Shown here: piece after piece, positions 1 through 13,503 of the stretch
Position numbering within the stretch: position 1 is the first letter of the stretch
Layout: the number at the start of each line of letters is the position of its first letter
Source of the DNA: Acridotheres tristis
Lineage: Eukaryota; Chordata; Aves; Passeriformes; Sturnidae
Reading direction: 5' to 3'
NCBI GenBank assembly: GCA_037013685.1
Contig: CM072887.1
Span: forward strand, 90,416,347-90,480,346
Length of the DNA stretch: 64,000 nucleotides
Translations under genes and position numbers: made by a program
Notes under the pieces: model-generated
What the model saw: the letters and a program-made list of their open reading frames with translations, nothing else
Databases searched by the model: none
What the model was told of the DNA's origin: nothing

Positions 1-3000
1 AATTATGCAGATTGATCCACAGTCGAATGTTTAAGCACAACCTCATCTCTAGTGCTTCAACAGGGCTTTACCTCTATTTTAAAAGGAAATTGTGCAGCTA
101 CTGAGCCCATTATGATTGGGACTTACCATGGGGATTATTGCTTATTAAGTGAATTTACAACCTCCCACTAGTGGGATTCTCTCCTGGACAAAGTACAAGT
201 TCACTCTTTTGTAGCTATTAGTTTAGCATCCTGTTCCTCCAATCTACTGTCCTATTACTTTCAGGTTATAAAGTTCTTTTTCCATTGAAGCACACTATTT
301 GTACTTCTTTGTTCTCAGTGGGATCTATAAAATTGTATTTCTCAAGACAAGTAGCAAACCATTGAATTAGAGCTGCAATTCATCTTGTTGAGGATACTCC
401 CTCTACCCTGACTATTTCTAGCTCTGTAACATGCCTTCTGTAATGCCTTCTGGTTCTCAAGCTGAGGAAGCACTACACAACAATCTACTTGCTGAGTTTC
501 CTGAACAGATTTCAAAGTGTCCTTTTGAAATGTGCTGTACCATTGTTAGAGGAAAAAGAGTCAGTCTAAAATTTGTCTCATCAGAACATTCTCACAGGAC
601 ATCCTCATCTCAAAGCTCACTGAAACACCCGTGGATTTCAAGCCATTTCCCTGCAGGTTTCAATGGATTTGCATGCTGTACCTTATCTCTGCTACTGCTC
701 ATGGGATGAAGAAGTAAGGGGTCCTGCTGCCTGAGCTTGATCCTGACTGCCAGCTCTCCCAGCACAGCACTGCACAGCTCAGGTGGTGATCACTTCGTTT
801 ATGCTTTGTCAAAAGATTTCTGCCTAACACAGAAGCACTCCCTGGATGCACTGTCTGGACAGTCTTTGGCTTTAGTATTTTTGAGAGCAGTCGAAAGGTA
901 TTTTGGCTGGGCTTCAGACATTTTGAGTGGGCTGAAATCCCACCCTAGAGTCTGGTGTTTCTTGTCCCCCATATCCATATCTGTAACTCAGCTGCTTATA
1001 TTATTTTGATCAACTCAAGGAGAAGAATTTAAACAACCAGTCCATCCATTCAGCAGATCCATCCAGGTGATCTAGCTATTCATCCAGCCCAAAACCCCCT
1101 GGGTATCACTGGTACTTTACAAAGCTTAGCTCCCTTTACAGCAGCCCCTCTCTTCCTTAAATCCTTCCCTATCCTTGAGGCCTCCTGGCACTCCAGGTGC
1201 TCATTGACTAGTCACATTGTTCTTTGAACTGTCTACTGGCTTTTTCTTTTGCAAAATGTGGTGAGTAATTGGTTAATACAACTGTGGGTTATCTCCACCT
1301 TTTTCATCACAAATTAGGGTAGTAGGTAAAATGAGAAAAGTTTTCATTCTTTTCCATTTGTACTTTTGCCTTTTGGAGAGCCTTTTGATTAAAAAAACAA
1401 CCAACTCAATCATATGGCAGATGTAGTTTTAACAGTAATCCACTCTGTTTCAGTGTTTATTCTTTTTCTCCCACCACTCTAATACCATTTCAATCTAGTC
1501 TAAAGGATATAGAACATATTAAAAAGAAATAAACCTCTTGACAGTAAATAAATAGTTAAATTGTAACATTAAAAGGGAATTTGCATTATTTCATTCTATT
1601 TCTGTTTGTGTTTTCATCAAAAATGAAAACAGAGGATCATATTTTGCTAATATATGCTAACTAAATAAAGAAAAAAATATTCAGATAATACAATGTAATT
1701 TTTATTACTAGGTTAAAAATATCCAAATCAAGTCCAGCATGGTTTACATTACAGGATTTTTGTTCATTTATTTTTTAATATATTTACCTATTTATTTATT
1801 ATTTATTTATTTTTATTAGATATTATATATCTAATTCTAAGTAATTTTCTCCCCTCATGTTACTATATAACACATTTCTTCTGAGTTGTTTCAGACTATC
1901 TTGCTTCTATTTCATCCTAGCAAAATTGTTTCCAGGTTCTTAAGAACATCTATTTATTGAATTTGATCAGCAACTGCAGCCTGAAAAAATGATACCCTGA
2001 TCTCTGCAAAATTCTAATTGTGACTTTAATTGCCACACCTACAAATGTTCTAATTTGGGGTAAGAGCTTTAGTTAGGTGGTATTTTGTGCTGTTTCTTAA
2101 TTTTCAAAAACAATTTAAAACTATATGTGGCTCTTTTATTCTTTGTTGGATATGTCATTAGCAAAAGCATTTTTCATGGTTTTATTTATATGGATTTCAG
2201 CTTTTTAGTGTAAATACACATGTAAGTAAAAAGACTGCTCTCTTCAATAATTCATAAGATGATGCTTAGACCCCAAAGTCTGTAAAAATTATACATAATT
2301 GATGCAGTCAGCATCAATCCAGCTTTTAAATAGTAGATATCCAAAGGATGACATTACGTTTATGAAGAATTGGGAATGATGAATGTATACTACTGCTAAT
2401 GCATGCTGCCATCATGATATCTATTGAAAAGTTATGATTCATTGCAGATCTCTTCAAATGCCGTGCTGGTCTAAACTAATGCAGACAATGTTTCCCCGCA
2501 GAAGGAAATAACCTATAAAATTAAATTATACTTCTCAATTTCAGAGCTGCTATTACAATTTAGATTTGTATATATGATTACATAACATAAAGTACCACAA
2601 TTTCCAGAGACAGTTAAAACAAAACAGATAGCTTATCACAGCTTCAGTCTCAGAGTCCTTTAGCAATCAGAAATAAATACAGTCATAATCATAAATCTTT
2701 AACTCCCAGATCTGGTTGTATTCTCCCAAATGCTGTTCTTCGTTAACATGACATCTTCCGTTTATGTGCACTGTAACGACATCATCGTGAAATACAAACA
2801 CAATATTTAGTGTTAGGTAAATGCACTTTGTACAGTTCACCTATTCCTGAATTCATATCTTAATTTTCCTAGTTTATACAGTCGCATCTTCCCATTTTAA
2901 CTATTTTTGTTTTACTGATTTGTAACAAACCGTTCTCACTTAGACTTGAAAAGATATTAGAGATGATTTCTGGCATGCATTTTCTCTGGAGAAAAAAATT

Positions 3001-6000
3001 CATTTTCTCTGACCAATTCTTGGCTTTGCCTGGTCCTCTGTTTCAAAAAGGACAGCTTTGTCTTTCGTCAGTCTGTCTCCTGCTCTGAGAGTTCTTCCAC
3101 AGTCTTCATGTTGATACTTCCACAGGTTTTATTACCAGACTCATGTTTTCTTTTCAGATTCAGAAATGTTCCACTCTCTATTCCTTTTTCTTCCATTTTA
3201 CTTTCTCAAGCTACTCTCTTAATGAAGGTGCTTGTCACAGGCATTGTTCAGTTGTTAACTGTAGTAATGCAGAATTTAATTATGTTATGTATTCACACAT
3301 TAACTATCAGTTATTCACATTTTCAATGACAGATGAACAATACCAAAAGAACAAAAAAAAACCTTTCCAAAAATATATTACATTAAACAGAATTTTTAAA
3401 TGTTTATTTTCTGCTTTCAGTTACTTTATTACTTACTGAGTGTTTGAAAGTAATACCTACACAACTTATTTTACTTTGAAGGTATTTGTTCATTTATGTT
3501 GAATAGATTATGGTAAGTACAGAAAAAAGAAAAAAAATAATAGTGTGAAGTAAAGTAAGCTAGCACCTGTTTCTGTTCAGATGAATAATAAACTTCACAG
3601 GGAATACTAGTATTTTTCTACATCAGCCCATTCTGGTTTAATATGCACTGTCTTGTTATAACTGATTAGAAATAAAGGTACTGAAATAATTTGCAATGCA
3701 ATTGGTTCCCCTCCCATTGAAAGAGTAGAGGAATATGCCTATAAAGGCAGCAGCTAAACTTGGTCTAATAGATTTCTCTTCTAGATAATAAAAGCAGGCA
3801 CATAGGGGTCTTTCCCCAGTGGCATTGGTATTGTGCTATATGAACCTTGACAAATGTTCTCGATTTCAATCATCAAATCACCTTTTTCATTCCTTAGGAA
3901 GTGGACATAAAATGACTTATCTGAAAAATAGAATAAAATAAAGACTTCATCAAACCAAAATGTTAATGCTTGATAAAATCAAGCCATGAGGAAAGATCTA
4001 GCAGGAGAATGCTGACAGTTGTTATTACCAGTTACATATCCTCTGGATGTGTTGGCATTAATTTCTAAAAAATTATGTGTATCATATTGTGACCACTAAT
4101 AGTTAACAATACTGTGCAACATCTTGTGTAAAAATAATGAAGTGAAATCCTTTTTCAATGTGGTTAAGACAGCTGGTTTCCTATGGAATAGAAGCTTGTG
4201 TATTCAGGACAGTGAGTAATATTGTCCAAGTGTTTATCATATTAACACTGGGCTGACAGCTAGCAGATCATCATGGTTTTAACTTTTTAACTATATTTTA
4301 TCCTGAGAAAATAGCAGCTAATGGCTATCCAGAAGAGACATCCTCGTCTGAATATTTGGCCAGCAGCAATGATGCAGATACAGCAAATATGCAACTCAGA
4401 GTTGTGTATGTCCAGCCAACTATGACAAAACAGCTTTTCTCTTTGTGAAAGGGTGACATTTTTGTCAAAAGATCTGCCTTATGTTCTATATCAAAGTTGA
4501 TTCCTCACTGTACTACAGAAGTGCCTAAGCATCATCATAGGTGAATTCTCAATATTTTTTCTTAATTAATGCCTATAGTAAAATCACTGCTAGCTTGCCA
4601 GAGCACCTACAGAGACATAACCCACTTTTGAAAACTACCCAACCAAACATAATTGTTAATAGTAATAGTGTCATTCTCTGCAACATGCTGGATGTTCTGT
4701 ATGGAGACTCATGATAGCTTTCATGGCTTTGGCATAAACCCCATTGTCTGTCACTATTTTGTTGACATTAGAAGTGAGCTGAGTGTTTAGATCCTTCCTC
4801 TTTGATAAAGCAGAGAGGAGATACACAATAGATTATGTGTCAATTAACCTTTTTCTTGCAGAAGAGAGTAACCTCAGCTGCTTGTTTCCTAGAGGGAATT
4901 GGAAAATTCTGGAGGCTGACTTCTCCTAACACGTCTCCAAATGTGAAAGGAACATTGAAAAGAAGCATATATTTGTAAAATAAATTAAATATAATCAAAG
5001 AAATTATTCAAATAGATGTTGTGTTGCATGAAGTTTCTAATTGTTTGGGTTTTTTAATACCTGGAAATTATTTAATGTGATTATTTACATAATGTAATTC
5101 CGCAACTAATTGAAAGAGACTTAGTAAATATAATACTGAGATCTCAATTTTTTAAAAATTAGTATAGTGTATATATAAGCTAATTGAAGTGTTTTCTATG
5201 GGTCTTTAAACTGATTTAGTTTTAATTGCCAGATTATTGTTTTAAAATGGAACTGGTTTTTTTTTTTCCTAAATTATTCTCAAAAAAAAGAGCAAATAGT
5301 TCAAGCAGAAAGTGATTAACAATTATGCATATTCTACTCTGGGTCTATATGTCACCTGGATATGTCCTTTTCCTTCATGTGGAAAAGGAGCAGATCATCC
5401 CTGAAAGGAATCTTTATAAAAATTTAGACCTTCTAGCTTTGCTTCTGGGAAATACATAATTAACTTTCACTCTTCTGGTATGAGTAAAACTTAATTTAAT
5501 ATTCTGCTTCAGAAGTGTAGAATACTTTAGTGCCAGTATTTTTCAAACAGCATTTTCTGAAATCCAAATGTATCACCATCTTATCAAGATTATTTTGAAA
5601 CAGAATATTTACCTCCTTCTGCTAGTAGGCTTACAGTGTTTACATCAGCCCCATAATACTTACGTAAAACCCCCACTGCTCAGAAACTGAGTGCCTCTTT
5701 TTCCTTCTTGCTGTGGGCAGTGTAGTAGTACAGAACGATTTCTGAGCTTGCTCTGACTCTCAATCAAGCAGCTCTGCTACCACAAGCAGCCAGGCTTAAT
5801 TAGCTCTGTTGTGCTGTATTGCTATTTTGATTTTCGTATGTGTGAGACAGCTTGTCTCCACATCATATTTTTGAAGTTTTATGATAATGTATGAGGGAGT
5901 TCAAGGTTTATTGGTTTTGAAAAAAAATACAGAGCTAAAAATGACTGTCCATCTAGTCTTTCGAGTACTGACTGGGGAATGGGAAGTTACATGCCAGCAT

Positions 6001-6114
6001 TAAATATCTAATTGATAAGATACAAAAGCATACTATGATTCACTATATTGTAATTTTATCCAATTCTGTGCAACTGCCTTAACCATAAAGCACCTGTATC
6101 ATTTTTCCTCCCCT
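1..6114. other. AT-rich unique DNA without a recognised gene
   Basis: No exon, RNA gene or dated repeat could be recognised. Two open frames of 92 and 90 codons (431-709 and 737-1009) sit in a slightly more GC-rich stretch near 430-1250; their translations show no domain or signal I know and no splice-site pattern supports them. An imperfect ATTT tract lies at about 1762-1818, ending in a short AT hairpin. A small perfect stem of 8 bp with a 5-nt loop lies at 2298-2318. The rest is ordinary AT-rich sequence with scattered A and T runs. Confidence 0.6.
1762..1818. repeat. Imperfect (ATTT)n low-complexity tract
   Basis: A run of ATTT/TTTA units, interrupted by TA-rich bases. It is directly followed by a 9-bp inverted repeat with a 3-nt spacer at 1815-1835, which in such AT-rich sequence is probably a by-product of composition. 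Confidence 0.75.
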
Positions 6115-6215
6115 TGTTTTGGTCTGGTTTTTGTATGTGTGGGGGATTGGTTGTTTGGGTTTTGTTTGAGTTTTTTTTTATTGTGTTTTTAGGTTTGCTT
6201 TATTTTTTTTTTTTT
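6115..6215. repeat. T/G-rich low-complexity tract
   Basis: About 100 bp made almost only of T and G on the plus strand, ending in a run of T. It is of the same composition as the tracts at 8681-8822 and 27333-27467, all with T and G on the plus strand. There is no fixed repeat unit. Confidence 0.8.
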
Positions 6216-8254
6216 CAGCTCTTTTGAGTTCTTGCTTTTGTGGTTATAGAGTTTCAATAGACAAGTGACAGGTTCCCCAGGCTCCAGAGTACTCCAAAGC
6301 CTTGTAGCTAGAACTGTCTTTCTCATGAGAATTATGGATATCTGTGCAATTAAGAGCAAGCTGAGCTACCGTAGTCCGCATTTTTATTGCTGCTCAAACT
6401 GCAGAATCAAATTAGATAAGCCATGATCTGTGCAGGATCCTTCATGATCTATAAAACTGTATAATTCTCATTAAGTTTTCAGTTTAAAATTAGATGAAAG
6501 GTTTCATGGTGGTTTGCAAGATATCTGATGAGTCACCAAGTTATGCAATCTTAAATATTTAGAGCTAAATAACACATATTTTGGTATAAAGTTTTGGACT
6601 TAAGGGAATGTCTCCAGTTTTCTCCATTTGCCAGACTGGAACAACTCAGATGTTAATGGAAACATCACAGGTGACTGCAGACTGTTGCCTTACATTGCTC
6701 TCTAGACCTCTGGATAACAACTCAGGTCTGTTGAACTCTTCCCATTCACTCAGGAGCAAAATTCCTTATATTCAGGTTCTAGGTTCTAGTTTTGTATCCC
6801 AGAAAACATGCACCCTTTTTATTGGCCTGGCAATTCCCCATTTAGAATTAACTTCAGGTAACCTTAGACATGTACAGGACAGCTGTCTATATGACCCTAG
6901 AATCACTTTTTATTCAGTAAATAAATAAAAAAAAAAGGTATAATTCATCCAACCTACTTAAGATGTTTGCCTTAGTTTAAGAGGAATCATATTATGAAAG
7001 CACTTCTTTTGTTTCCATTGCCTTTGAGGAAGTTTAGATTAATTTACTTTGTGCACAACAGCTTTTAATAGGATGTATACCATCCTCTGTTTCCATCAAG
7101 TAGTAAAAACACCCAGAGGGAACTATTTATTTGGTGTACAGGACTAGGAGCTATGTAAGACAAGACATGCAGATGCTAATCAGTGAGATCAAATGAAAAT
7201 GTGTTAAATATGTATTAAATAAAGATAAAATGGAAAATCTGAAATATTGCAGACAGCTGTAAGGTGCAGTGAGGTACAAAACTGTATATACTCAAGGCTA
7301 AGCAGAGAGACTTGTGCTATTAAAGTAAGAAAACTTACATGGTGACATGGGGGTTAAATCCTTATATTAAAAAATAGCCCATTACTTTTGGTAGGGTAAC
7401 TCAGGCATGACGTCCATGGAATTGCATTACATGCCAGGGTATTAGTTCTTATTAGAACAGTGCACCAAAATAAGCTGACACAAAATTATCCAAGTAACCG
7501 TACTCATGTCCTGTTTTGGATGGATCATGTCAATATGGGCAGTATTCTGACACTGGAGAAAAGGAGATATAATGCTCTGTAGTCAGTCAGAGTCCATTTA
7601 ATTCAGTCCATTTAATTCATCTTGCTTTCTTTGTCAGAGCTTTTGTTTTAAAATTGCATATTTCATTACAGATTTCAATTTCCTCTCATTTATCTAATTT
7701 AACAAAAGAGGTTAAGAGAGGTACTTATTAATAATTCTTTTCTTTTCCCCTCTGCAGTGTTTCAGAAAAAAATGTTTTCTGCAAAATTGTACTCAGGAGT
7801 GATGAGATATCAATAATTATGAATTGATTTACATAGAAATAGGGTAATTATTATGTTGACTGATTTGAAATATTCATTGTTTAAAATTTTAAACTCTGGT
7901 TTGTATTTTAAAGAGATTTTTATTGCTTTATAGAGCGTCCCAGAGCATCATCACTAATTGGCTTTAGATTTCCTAAAATTTGGACACAGATGTTTCTTAT
8001 TATTTTAACAAGAGATAAAAACTCTTTCTGCAACTCATCTTGGTTTTGCAATTGCTTTTAATAAGGTTAGGGGGCATCCCTTTGGTGCCACCTATCTTCA
8101 GATAAAAGGGGAGAGAGAATTTCCTAAATCATATCTTATTTTGCTCTTTTATAGAATTATGTATACTATGTTTTTTCTTCAGCCTTCGGTATTTCCAATT
8201 AATGTAATGATTCCTTATTTTTTTTTTTTCCAAATCCCAAGTAAATATTTGGAA
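6216..8254. other. Unique DNA without a recognised gene
   Basis: An open frame of 106 codons (6608-6928, plus strand) begins just after a TATA-like AT-rich stretch, but its product shows no recognisable domain, signal peptide or membrane segment and there is no supporting splice signal. An exact 14-bp tandem duplication is at 7591-7618. Nothing else stands out. Confidence 0.55.
7591..7618. repeat. Exact 14-bp tandem duplication
   Basis: The unit AGTCCATTTAATTC occurs twice head to tail with no mismatch (7591-7604 and 7605-7618). This is a small local duplication, probably from replication slippage. Confidence 0.9.
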
Positions 8255-8320
8255 AGAGCTGCAGTAGTTCATCACATTTCTGAAACAAGAGCTGCAGTAA
8301 TTCATCACATCTCTGAAACA
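8255..8320. repeat. 33-bp tandem duplication
   Basis: Two head-to-tail 33-bp units (8255-8287 and 8288-8320), each starting AGAGCTGCAGTA, differ at only two positions, both transitions. The unit length is a multiple of three, so the open frame on the minus strand across it carries an 11-residue repeat; this does not make it a gene. The near identity suggests a fairly recent local duplication. Confidence 0.92.
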
Positions 8321-8680
8321 TTTCCCCATACATCAAAATACAGTGTGTCCATCACATATTTACATTGTCTATTTCTTGTGAAAAGAACAGTAAAACCTTG
8401 GGAGATTATTATCTTGTTTCCTTGAGATTTTCATTACCATGGGATAAAAATTTGTAGTGCAAAAGTCATCAATTTAAAAGATGTGTGTGATGTAACCTGA
8501 CTTGTGCAGAAGGATCCAGCTGTCATGGGGAGCTGGCTGCCACAGAAGGCTTCACTCCATTGCTTCAGACTGGGGTGATGCACAGGGAGGGATGGGAGGC
8601 AAAAACTGAAAGACAAAAAACTCAAGTAAAATGTGCTTTATGTTACATATCTGGGCTCAAGACTGAGTTATGGATTTAAA

Positions 8681-8822
8681 GTTTTTTTGTTTTTTTTTTT
8701 GTTTGTTTTTTGGGTTTTTTTTCTGTTGTTGGTTATTTTTTGTTTTGTTTTGTTTTTTTAAATTTTTTTGTTTGTTTTTTTGGGGGGGTGGTTTTTTTGT
8801 TTTTTTTTTTTTTGTTTATTTT
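8681..8822. repeat. Poly(T)/G low-complexity tract
   Basis: About 140 bp of T runs broken by G, including one run of seven G near 8786. Almost no A or C occurs. The long open frame that crosses it (about 119 codons) is a product of the composition, giving a run of Phe, Leu, Cys and Gly, and is not a gene. Confidence 0.9.
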
Positions 8823-11779
8823 CAGGTAGGGTTCAGTTATATTATCATGTCCTGTTGTTATTGTTACAATTACATGCTGTCCCATTACTGCATAAAAATT
8901 GTGAAAACACTGCAAATAATTGCAATTAAAATCCATATAACAAGATTAAGTTTCAACATTCTCTCAAGAAATTTTGAAATTACAAATAAAAAGTACCCTG
9001 TTTGTTCCTTATGCAGATTTTCATTTTAGGGGCACTGCTAGAGATTTTATTTTGTTCATCTGACTTTTACTACAGTGTTATTAGTGCAAGGACTCTACTT
9101 TGTAACTACTGTATATATTTTAAACCATATTATCTGGTTAAAAGAACCGTTTTTAGTATCTGACAGCAACACTGTGGTTTTTTTTTTTAATAATGAATGG
9201 TTAGTCTTAAATGCTTTGAGACATTTATAATTACACCTTAAAGTAATTAAATGATTCAGTATCTGTAAGACAGATGGCTGTACCACAGAAACCAGCCTCA
9301 CAATTGGCACTAATTAGCACCCTTGTTGGAATCTCAGCAGTGGCCAAAATATTAAATGGGTATCAAAACTAAATTACTCAGCCAGAGAGTTTTTCCAAGT
9401 TGATGTATTGATGAGAGATTGTGAATCCCTTAATTGCATGTATGCTTGCTCATAATTATTTTCTGAAAGCAAATAGGTGACTTCAGACTCCTGTAAAGAT
9501 AAATATTGTATTTCCTATTAAACTAAAATTAAAGTGTTCCATGTTTGTGAGAACTGAGAGAATGCATTCTCTCAGAAGCTAACGATTCCAAAGTTACTGT
9601 GAAAATAGATGTATGTTACTTCTACTTTCTAATCATGCCTATATACAGTAATTTCTGGAGGCTATGCCACATAGTATGGCTCTAGATTACTTATTTCTTC
9701 TTGCAGAAAGATTTAGTTTTTAAAAACAAAGAAATGCATATACATTTCAAATAATATAGCATAGTGCCTTATGAAAAGTGGTTGTTAAAAAATGCATGTA
9801 AGAATGTCATTAACTGTAAAAAAAAATCCAGAAATACTTGCCATCAGTTTTTTTCCAATTTTAAGTTGTGCAGCTGATCTTCATACAAAGCAAAAACAAT
9901 GAAATGAAGGTCCACAGTGAGATAAAGGACAATGGCTGCAAACTGAGCACTAAATTCTTTCTGGAAAGACCTTGGCAAAACCGACTATGATAACTCCCTA
10001 GTTCATAAATTATATGGATATATAAAATCTGAAGGAATTTAGGACATTAGTTCAGAAATACACTTTTAATTAAAATATATGAATACTTTTAATTTCTCAT
10101 AGTTATGCAATAAAATATAAAATGCCTACTCATTCACCACAATCTTATAGAAAAGCTAAATCAGTCCTTTTACAGCCTAGCTTATGTATAGTTACAGGGG
10201 AGAGGAAGGGGAGAAAGCAGGAAAAGGCAGGTTCAGTGGACTTCAATTCTGCAGTGATGGTGTTGCAATACACAACAAAAGAAAAATTAAAATAAGGCTC
10301 GGTTACTTATTTCTCTTATAGATATTTCTCTTCCATTCTTCAATTAGTTGATGCAGCTGTACTAAATGATTGGACACTGTCTCTCTTCACTTTGGACATT
10401 TCTCTCTCTTCACTTGTCACTTTTCCTTGATGTCTGGTGGAACTCTGAACTTCTAGTGTATGCAAATGCATGATTTGAGGGTTTTTTGTATTTCTGATTA
10501 AAAATCCATTCTAACTAATATTTTTCTCAGATGATTTTAACTTATAAGAACATTCTTACAATGAAAAGGGTTCACAATAACTTGGTTGCCTATGGAAGGT
10601 GCTCAACTGGCATCTCGGGAGTGACAGCACTTTAGCTTGGCCAGCAGAGAATCCACGGTGGTACAATTTCAAGAGGTTTTTTTAGCCCTTATTTGAATGG
10701 GTGAATAATTCAGTTTCATTTCTGGTTAATGAGATGACAACTTTTAATTGTATAGATAACTATGGACTTGTTTATATGGGGATGTTAGTTCAGGTAGTGT
10801 GTCAGTGTTCCTCTTACTGGCTATCTTTGACGATTCTGTTAGTACAGCAGTAAATGTGGAACTGTCTAGTTAATTTTTCTAGTTAATTTTTAAAATTTGA
10901 AAGAGGAGGTTAGAGTTAACTCACTATTAGATACAATTAAGGGCTGATAAAGTCTTCTAAGTGAAATGAGTCAGATGAGTTGGGTGTGTACCTCTCTCCT
11001 AAGAGGCGAACACATACACCCTCTGACAAAATGGCAACTTTTTACACTCATTTGTGGCCTGGGGTGGTCCCTGTTCCCTTTCCCATTGGGAGTACTCAGG
11101 AACTTGAACTCTCTCCCAACAGTTTAGACTTCTGTCCCTTCCCCTCTTATCCTTCTTCCTTTTTTGGTCCTCTCTTCCACCCTGCCCTCTCCCAGCTCTC
11201 AACAACACCCAACAGATTAAACAAAACACATCCAAAATATAGATAACAACAAATAGGAAAAAGAACAATAACTTTCATTCTTTTACTCAGTAATCTTTTT
11301 GAGCTGAAGCAACGTGTTATTTAATTTCTCACAAGAAAAAAAGAAACAACAACAAAAAAACCTCAAACAAACAAAGAAAACACTTTCCCCAGAGCCTTTT
11401 AAGAACACTAATGCAATAATTACACTACCTAGTTTAGTCACTGAACTCATGTAGTTCTGAAATCTAAAGGCTTGGCTTAACCCATATCTTTGAGAGAGGT
11501 AGAAAGCAGTCCAGAGCCCCTGCCTTTGCCTGCTGACTACTGCACTAGCTCTCAGTGAGACTTCGAAGTTGTCTGCTTCTCTTGCTTTATTAATTCGGGT
11601 TTCAGGTGTACTAATAATGCCTTATTTATGGAGGGAATTAGCACACAATGGCTAGCAAATTGCAATTCATGTAAGAACCCAAACTTTGCACAAACCTCCC
11701 AATGCAGACTATCTTTAGGAAGCAGACTGTGGTCATTACTTCCACACTAACAGTGAATGGCACCAGAGGCAACCTGCAG
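8823..11779. other. Unique DNA without a recognised gene
   Basis: AT-rich sequence. Contains the 22-bp palindrome at 9554-9575, a short purine-rich stretch at about 10195-10235, and a pyrimidine-rich stretch at about 11100-11210. The part from 10980 to 11210 is more GC-rich than its surroundings and could be the remains of an old LTR, but I could not place its ends or its family. Confidence 0.5.
9554..9575. repeat. Perfect 22-bp palindrome
   Basis: The sequence CTGAGAGAATG at 9554-9564 is followed at once by its exact reverse complement at 9565-9575, with no spacer. It could extrude as a cruciform or bind a dimeric protein symmetrically. No known element was recognised around it. Confidence 0.93.
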
Positions 11780-12282
11780 CATCACCAGCCAGGAAAGGGA
11801 GGAAATTGTCTTGCTCCTCTCTGCACTGGGGCAGCCTCATTATACTACAACATAAGAAAGATATTAAACTATTAGAGAGAGTGAAGCTGCATGAGGAGCA
11901 GCTGAGGGCACTGGGTCTGTTCAGCCTGGAGGAGACTGAGGGGAGACCTCAGTGCAGTTACAGCTTCTTGTGAGGGGAAGAGGAGGGACAGACCCTGATC
12001 TCTGCTCTGTGGTGACAGGGACAGGACCTGAGGGAATGGCCTGAAGTTATGCCAAGGGAGGTTTAGGTTGGATATCAGGAAAAGGTTCTTCACCCAGATG
12101 GTGCTTGGGCACTGGAACAGCTCCCCAGGGCAGTGGTCACCAAGCCTGACAGAGTTCAAGAAGTGTTTGAACACTCTCAGGCACATGATGTGACTCTTGG
12201 GGCTGTCCTGTGCCGGACTGAGAGTTGAGGTTGGTGATTCTTTTGGGTCCCTTCCCACTCAGCATATTCTGTGATTCTGTGA
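11780..12282 (+). mobile_element. CR1 LINE 3' end, truncated
   Basis: This is the 3' end of a chicken-repeat-1 (CR1) non-LTR retrotransposon, the main LINE of birds. The plus strand shows the characteristic order of the 3' region: a segment reading into GTTCAGCCTGGAGGAGACTG, then GGTTCTTCACCCAGATGGT, then GGCACTGGAACAGCTCCCC, and finally the terminal octamer repeat (ATTCTGTG followed by ATTCTGTG minus its last base) at about 12265-12282. The 5' limit is uncertain; CR1-like sequence can be followed back to about 11780. Roughly 40 bases seem to be missing near 11880 compared with the family as I remember it. Like most CR1 copies it is strongly 5' truncated and lacks the reverse-transcriptase frame. 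The 128-codon frame on the minus strand (11872-12258) is antisense to the repeat and not a gene. It probably belongs to the CR1-J group found in songbirds, but the subfamily is my inference. Confidence 0.93.
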
Positions 12283-13503
12283 AAATTAAATAGTATAGAG
12301 AATACAAATACATAAATAAAGTCAAAGATACTTTCCTTGGTGTGCAGGAATTGTCTCAACCCCACAGATGAAAGCAGGGGTGCTAAACTGGGGGCTGCTT
12401 ATTATTTCCTGGGAGATTCTTCAGTAATGTGAATAAGAGATCCCTAATCTTATGCAATTAGTTCTTTCCATTCACTTCCAGTGCAAATTCAAAGGCATGA
12501 TTTCAACTGTAGTATGAGAATAGATTACTTGTATTAAATAAAGCAACACAAGAACCTTCTGTTGTGATCCTTTGCCATGTGTTTCATGGCTTATTACAGT
12601 GCTGGAAGTGGTAAGGTTGATCAGTGACTGAATGATGATCCGAACATGCTATTAAAAAGAGAACATATAGCTTAGAGCTTTGTTGTCTGCTCTGGAACTC
12701 AATTCCACTGCCTCCAACTGCGACTTCCTCATTTGTGAAGTGCCTCAGGAATCTGTGTGAGGCTCAGCCAGTAGGTGCTTCTCAGCATGGTGTGATTTAG
12801 CAGATGAAAAGCGTGCAGAATATAGTTTTACTTTAACAGTTTCTGCAGCGATCATTTTCCTGTGGTGTTCAATTATGTGTTTCACAGTAGCAAGTATCTC
12901 CAGATTCTGTTTATTCTCTTTCCATGGAGACTGTCTGCACACAGATTTTTGTCCCTGAACTAGAGACAGATAATACGCAATGTTGACCAATATAAATCTA
13001 TAAATTCTTACACAAAACCTGAGTTCATTTCGTGGCTTTGCAGGTGTACAGGTATGAGAGGAATTCTGAGCATTTTTGCTTGCTTCTGTGTGCTCTCAGA
13101 ACTGTACATTTTAGCACAATGCTGGAAAGCATAAAAGACAGGTTTTTCCAGATCATATGTTTACAAAAATGTTACTGCTGAAAGATGAAAGAATGATCAG
13201 CTGAACTTCCTTTCAACTAGTAACAGTTAAACTTTCATCAGTTTCAGTAAAACATTTGTTTCTACAATATGAACATGAACATGTTTCTAGAACATGAACA
13301 AAAAGTTTTTAGAGAAATGGGTTCCGTTCATTTTAAAATGGAGATAAACACTATTTCTGGAACCATTCATTTTAACTCATTACTTGTTGAAAAACAAATA
13401 CTTTAAAGATCGTCTTAGTATCTCAAGACATGATATGGCATAATCTGTAACTAAAAAGAAAGGTGTCAGAGAAAGTTGTGAGCATCAGAAGTGTTACACT
13501 GAC
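12283..13503. other. Unique DNA between CR1 and LTR
   Basis: No gene or repeat recognised. An 81-codon frame on the minus strand (12745-12990) has no recognisable domain. The last five bases, 13499-13503 (CTGAC), form the left target duplication of the LTR that follows. Confidence 0.55.

Noticed and set aside
1815..1835. 9-bp AT hairpin
   Set aside because: Built of A and T within an ATTT tract, so it is likely a by-product of composition.
8670..9029. 119-codon frame with a hydrophobic start
   Set aside because: Its first half is translated from the T/G tract, so Phe/Cys/Gly runs are compositional and do not indicate a membrane protein.
11872..12258. 128-codon frame on the minus strand
   Set aside because: It is antisense to the CR1 3' end and is explained by that repeat.
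13265..13300. Inverted repeat around TCTAGA with ACATGAACA copies
   Set aside because: The arms are out of register by one base; only short direct repeats remain.
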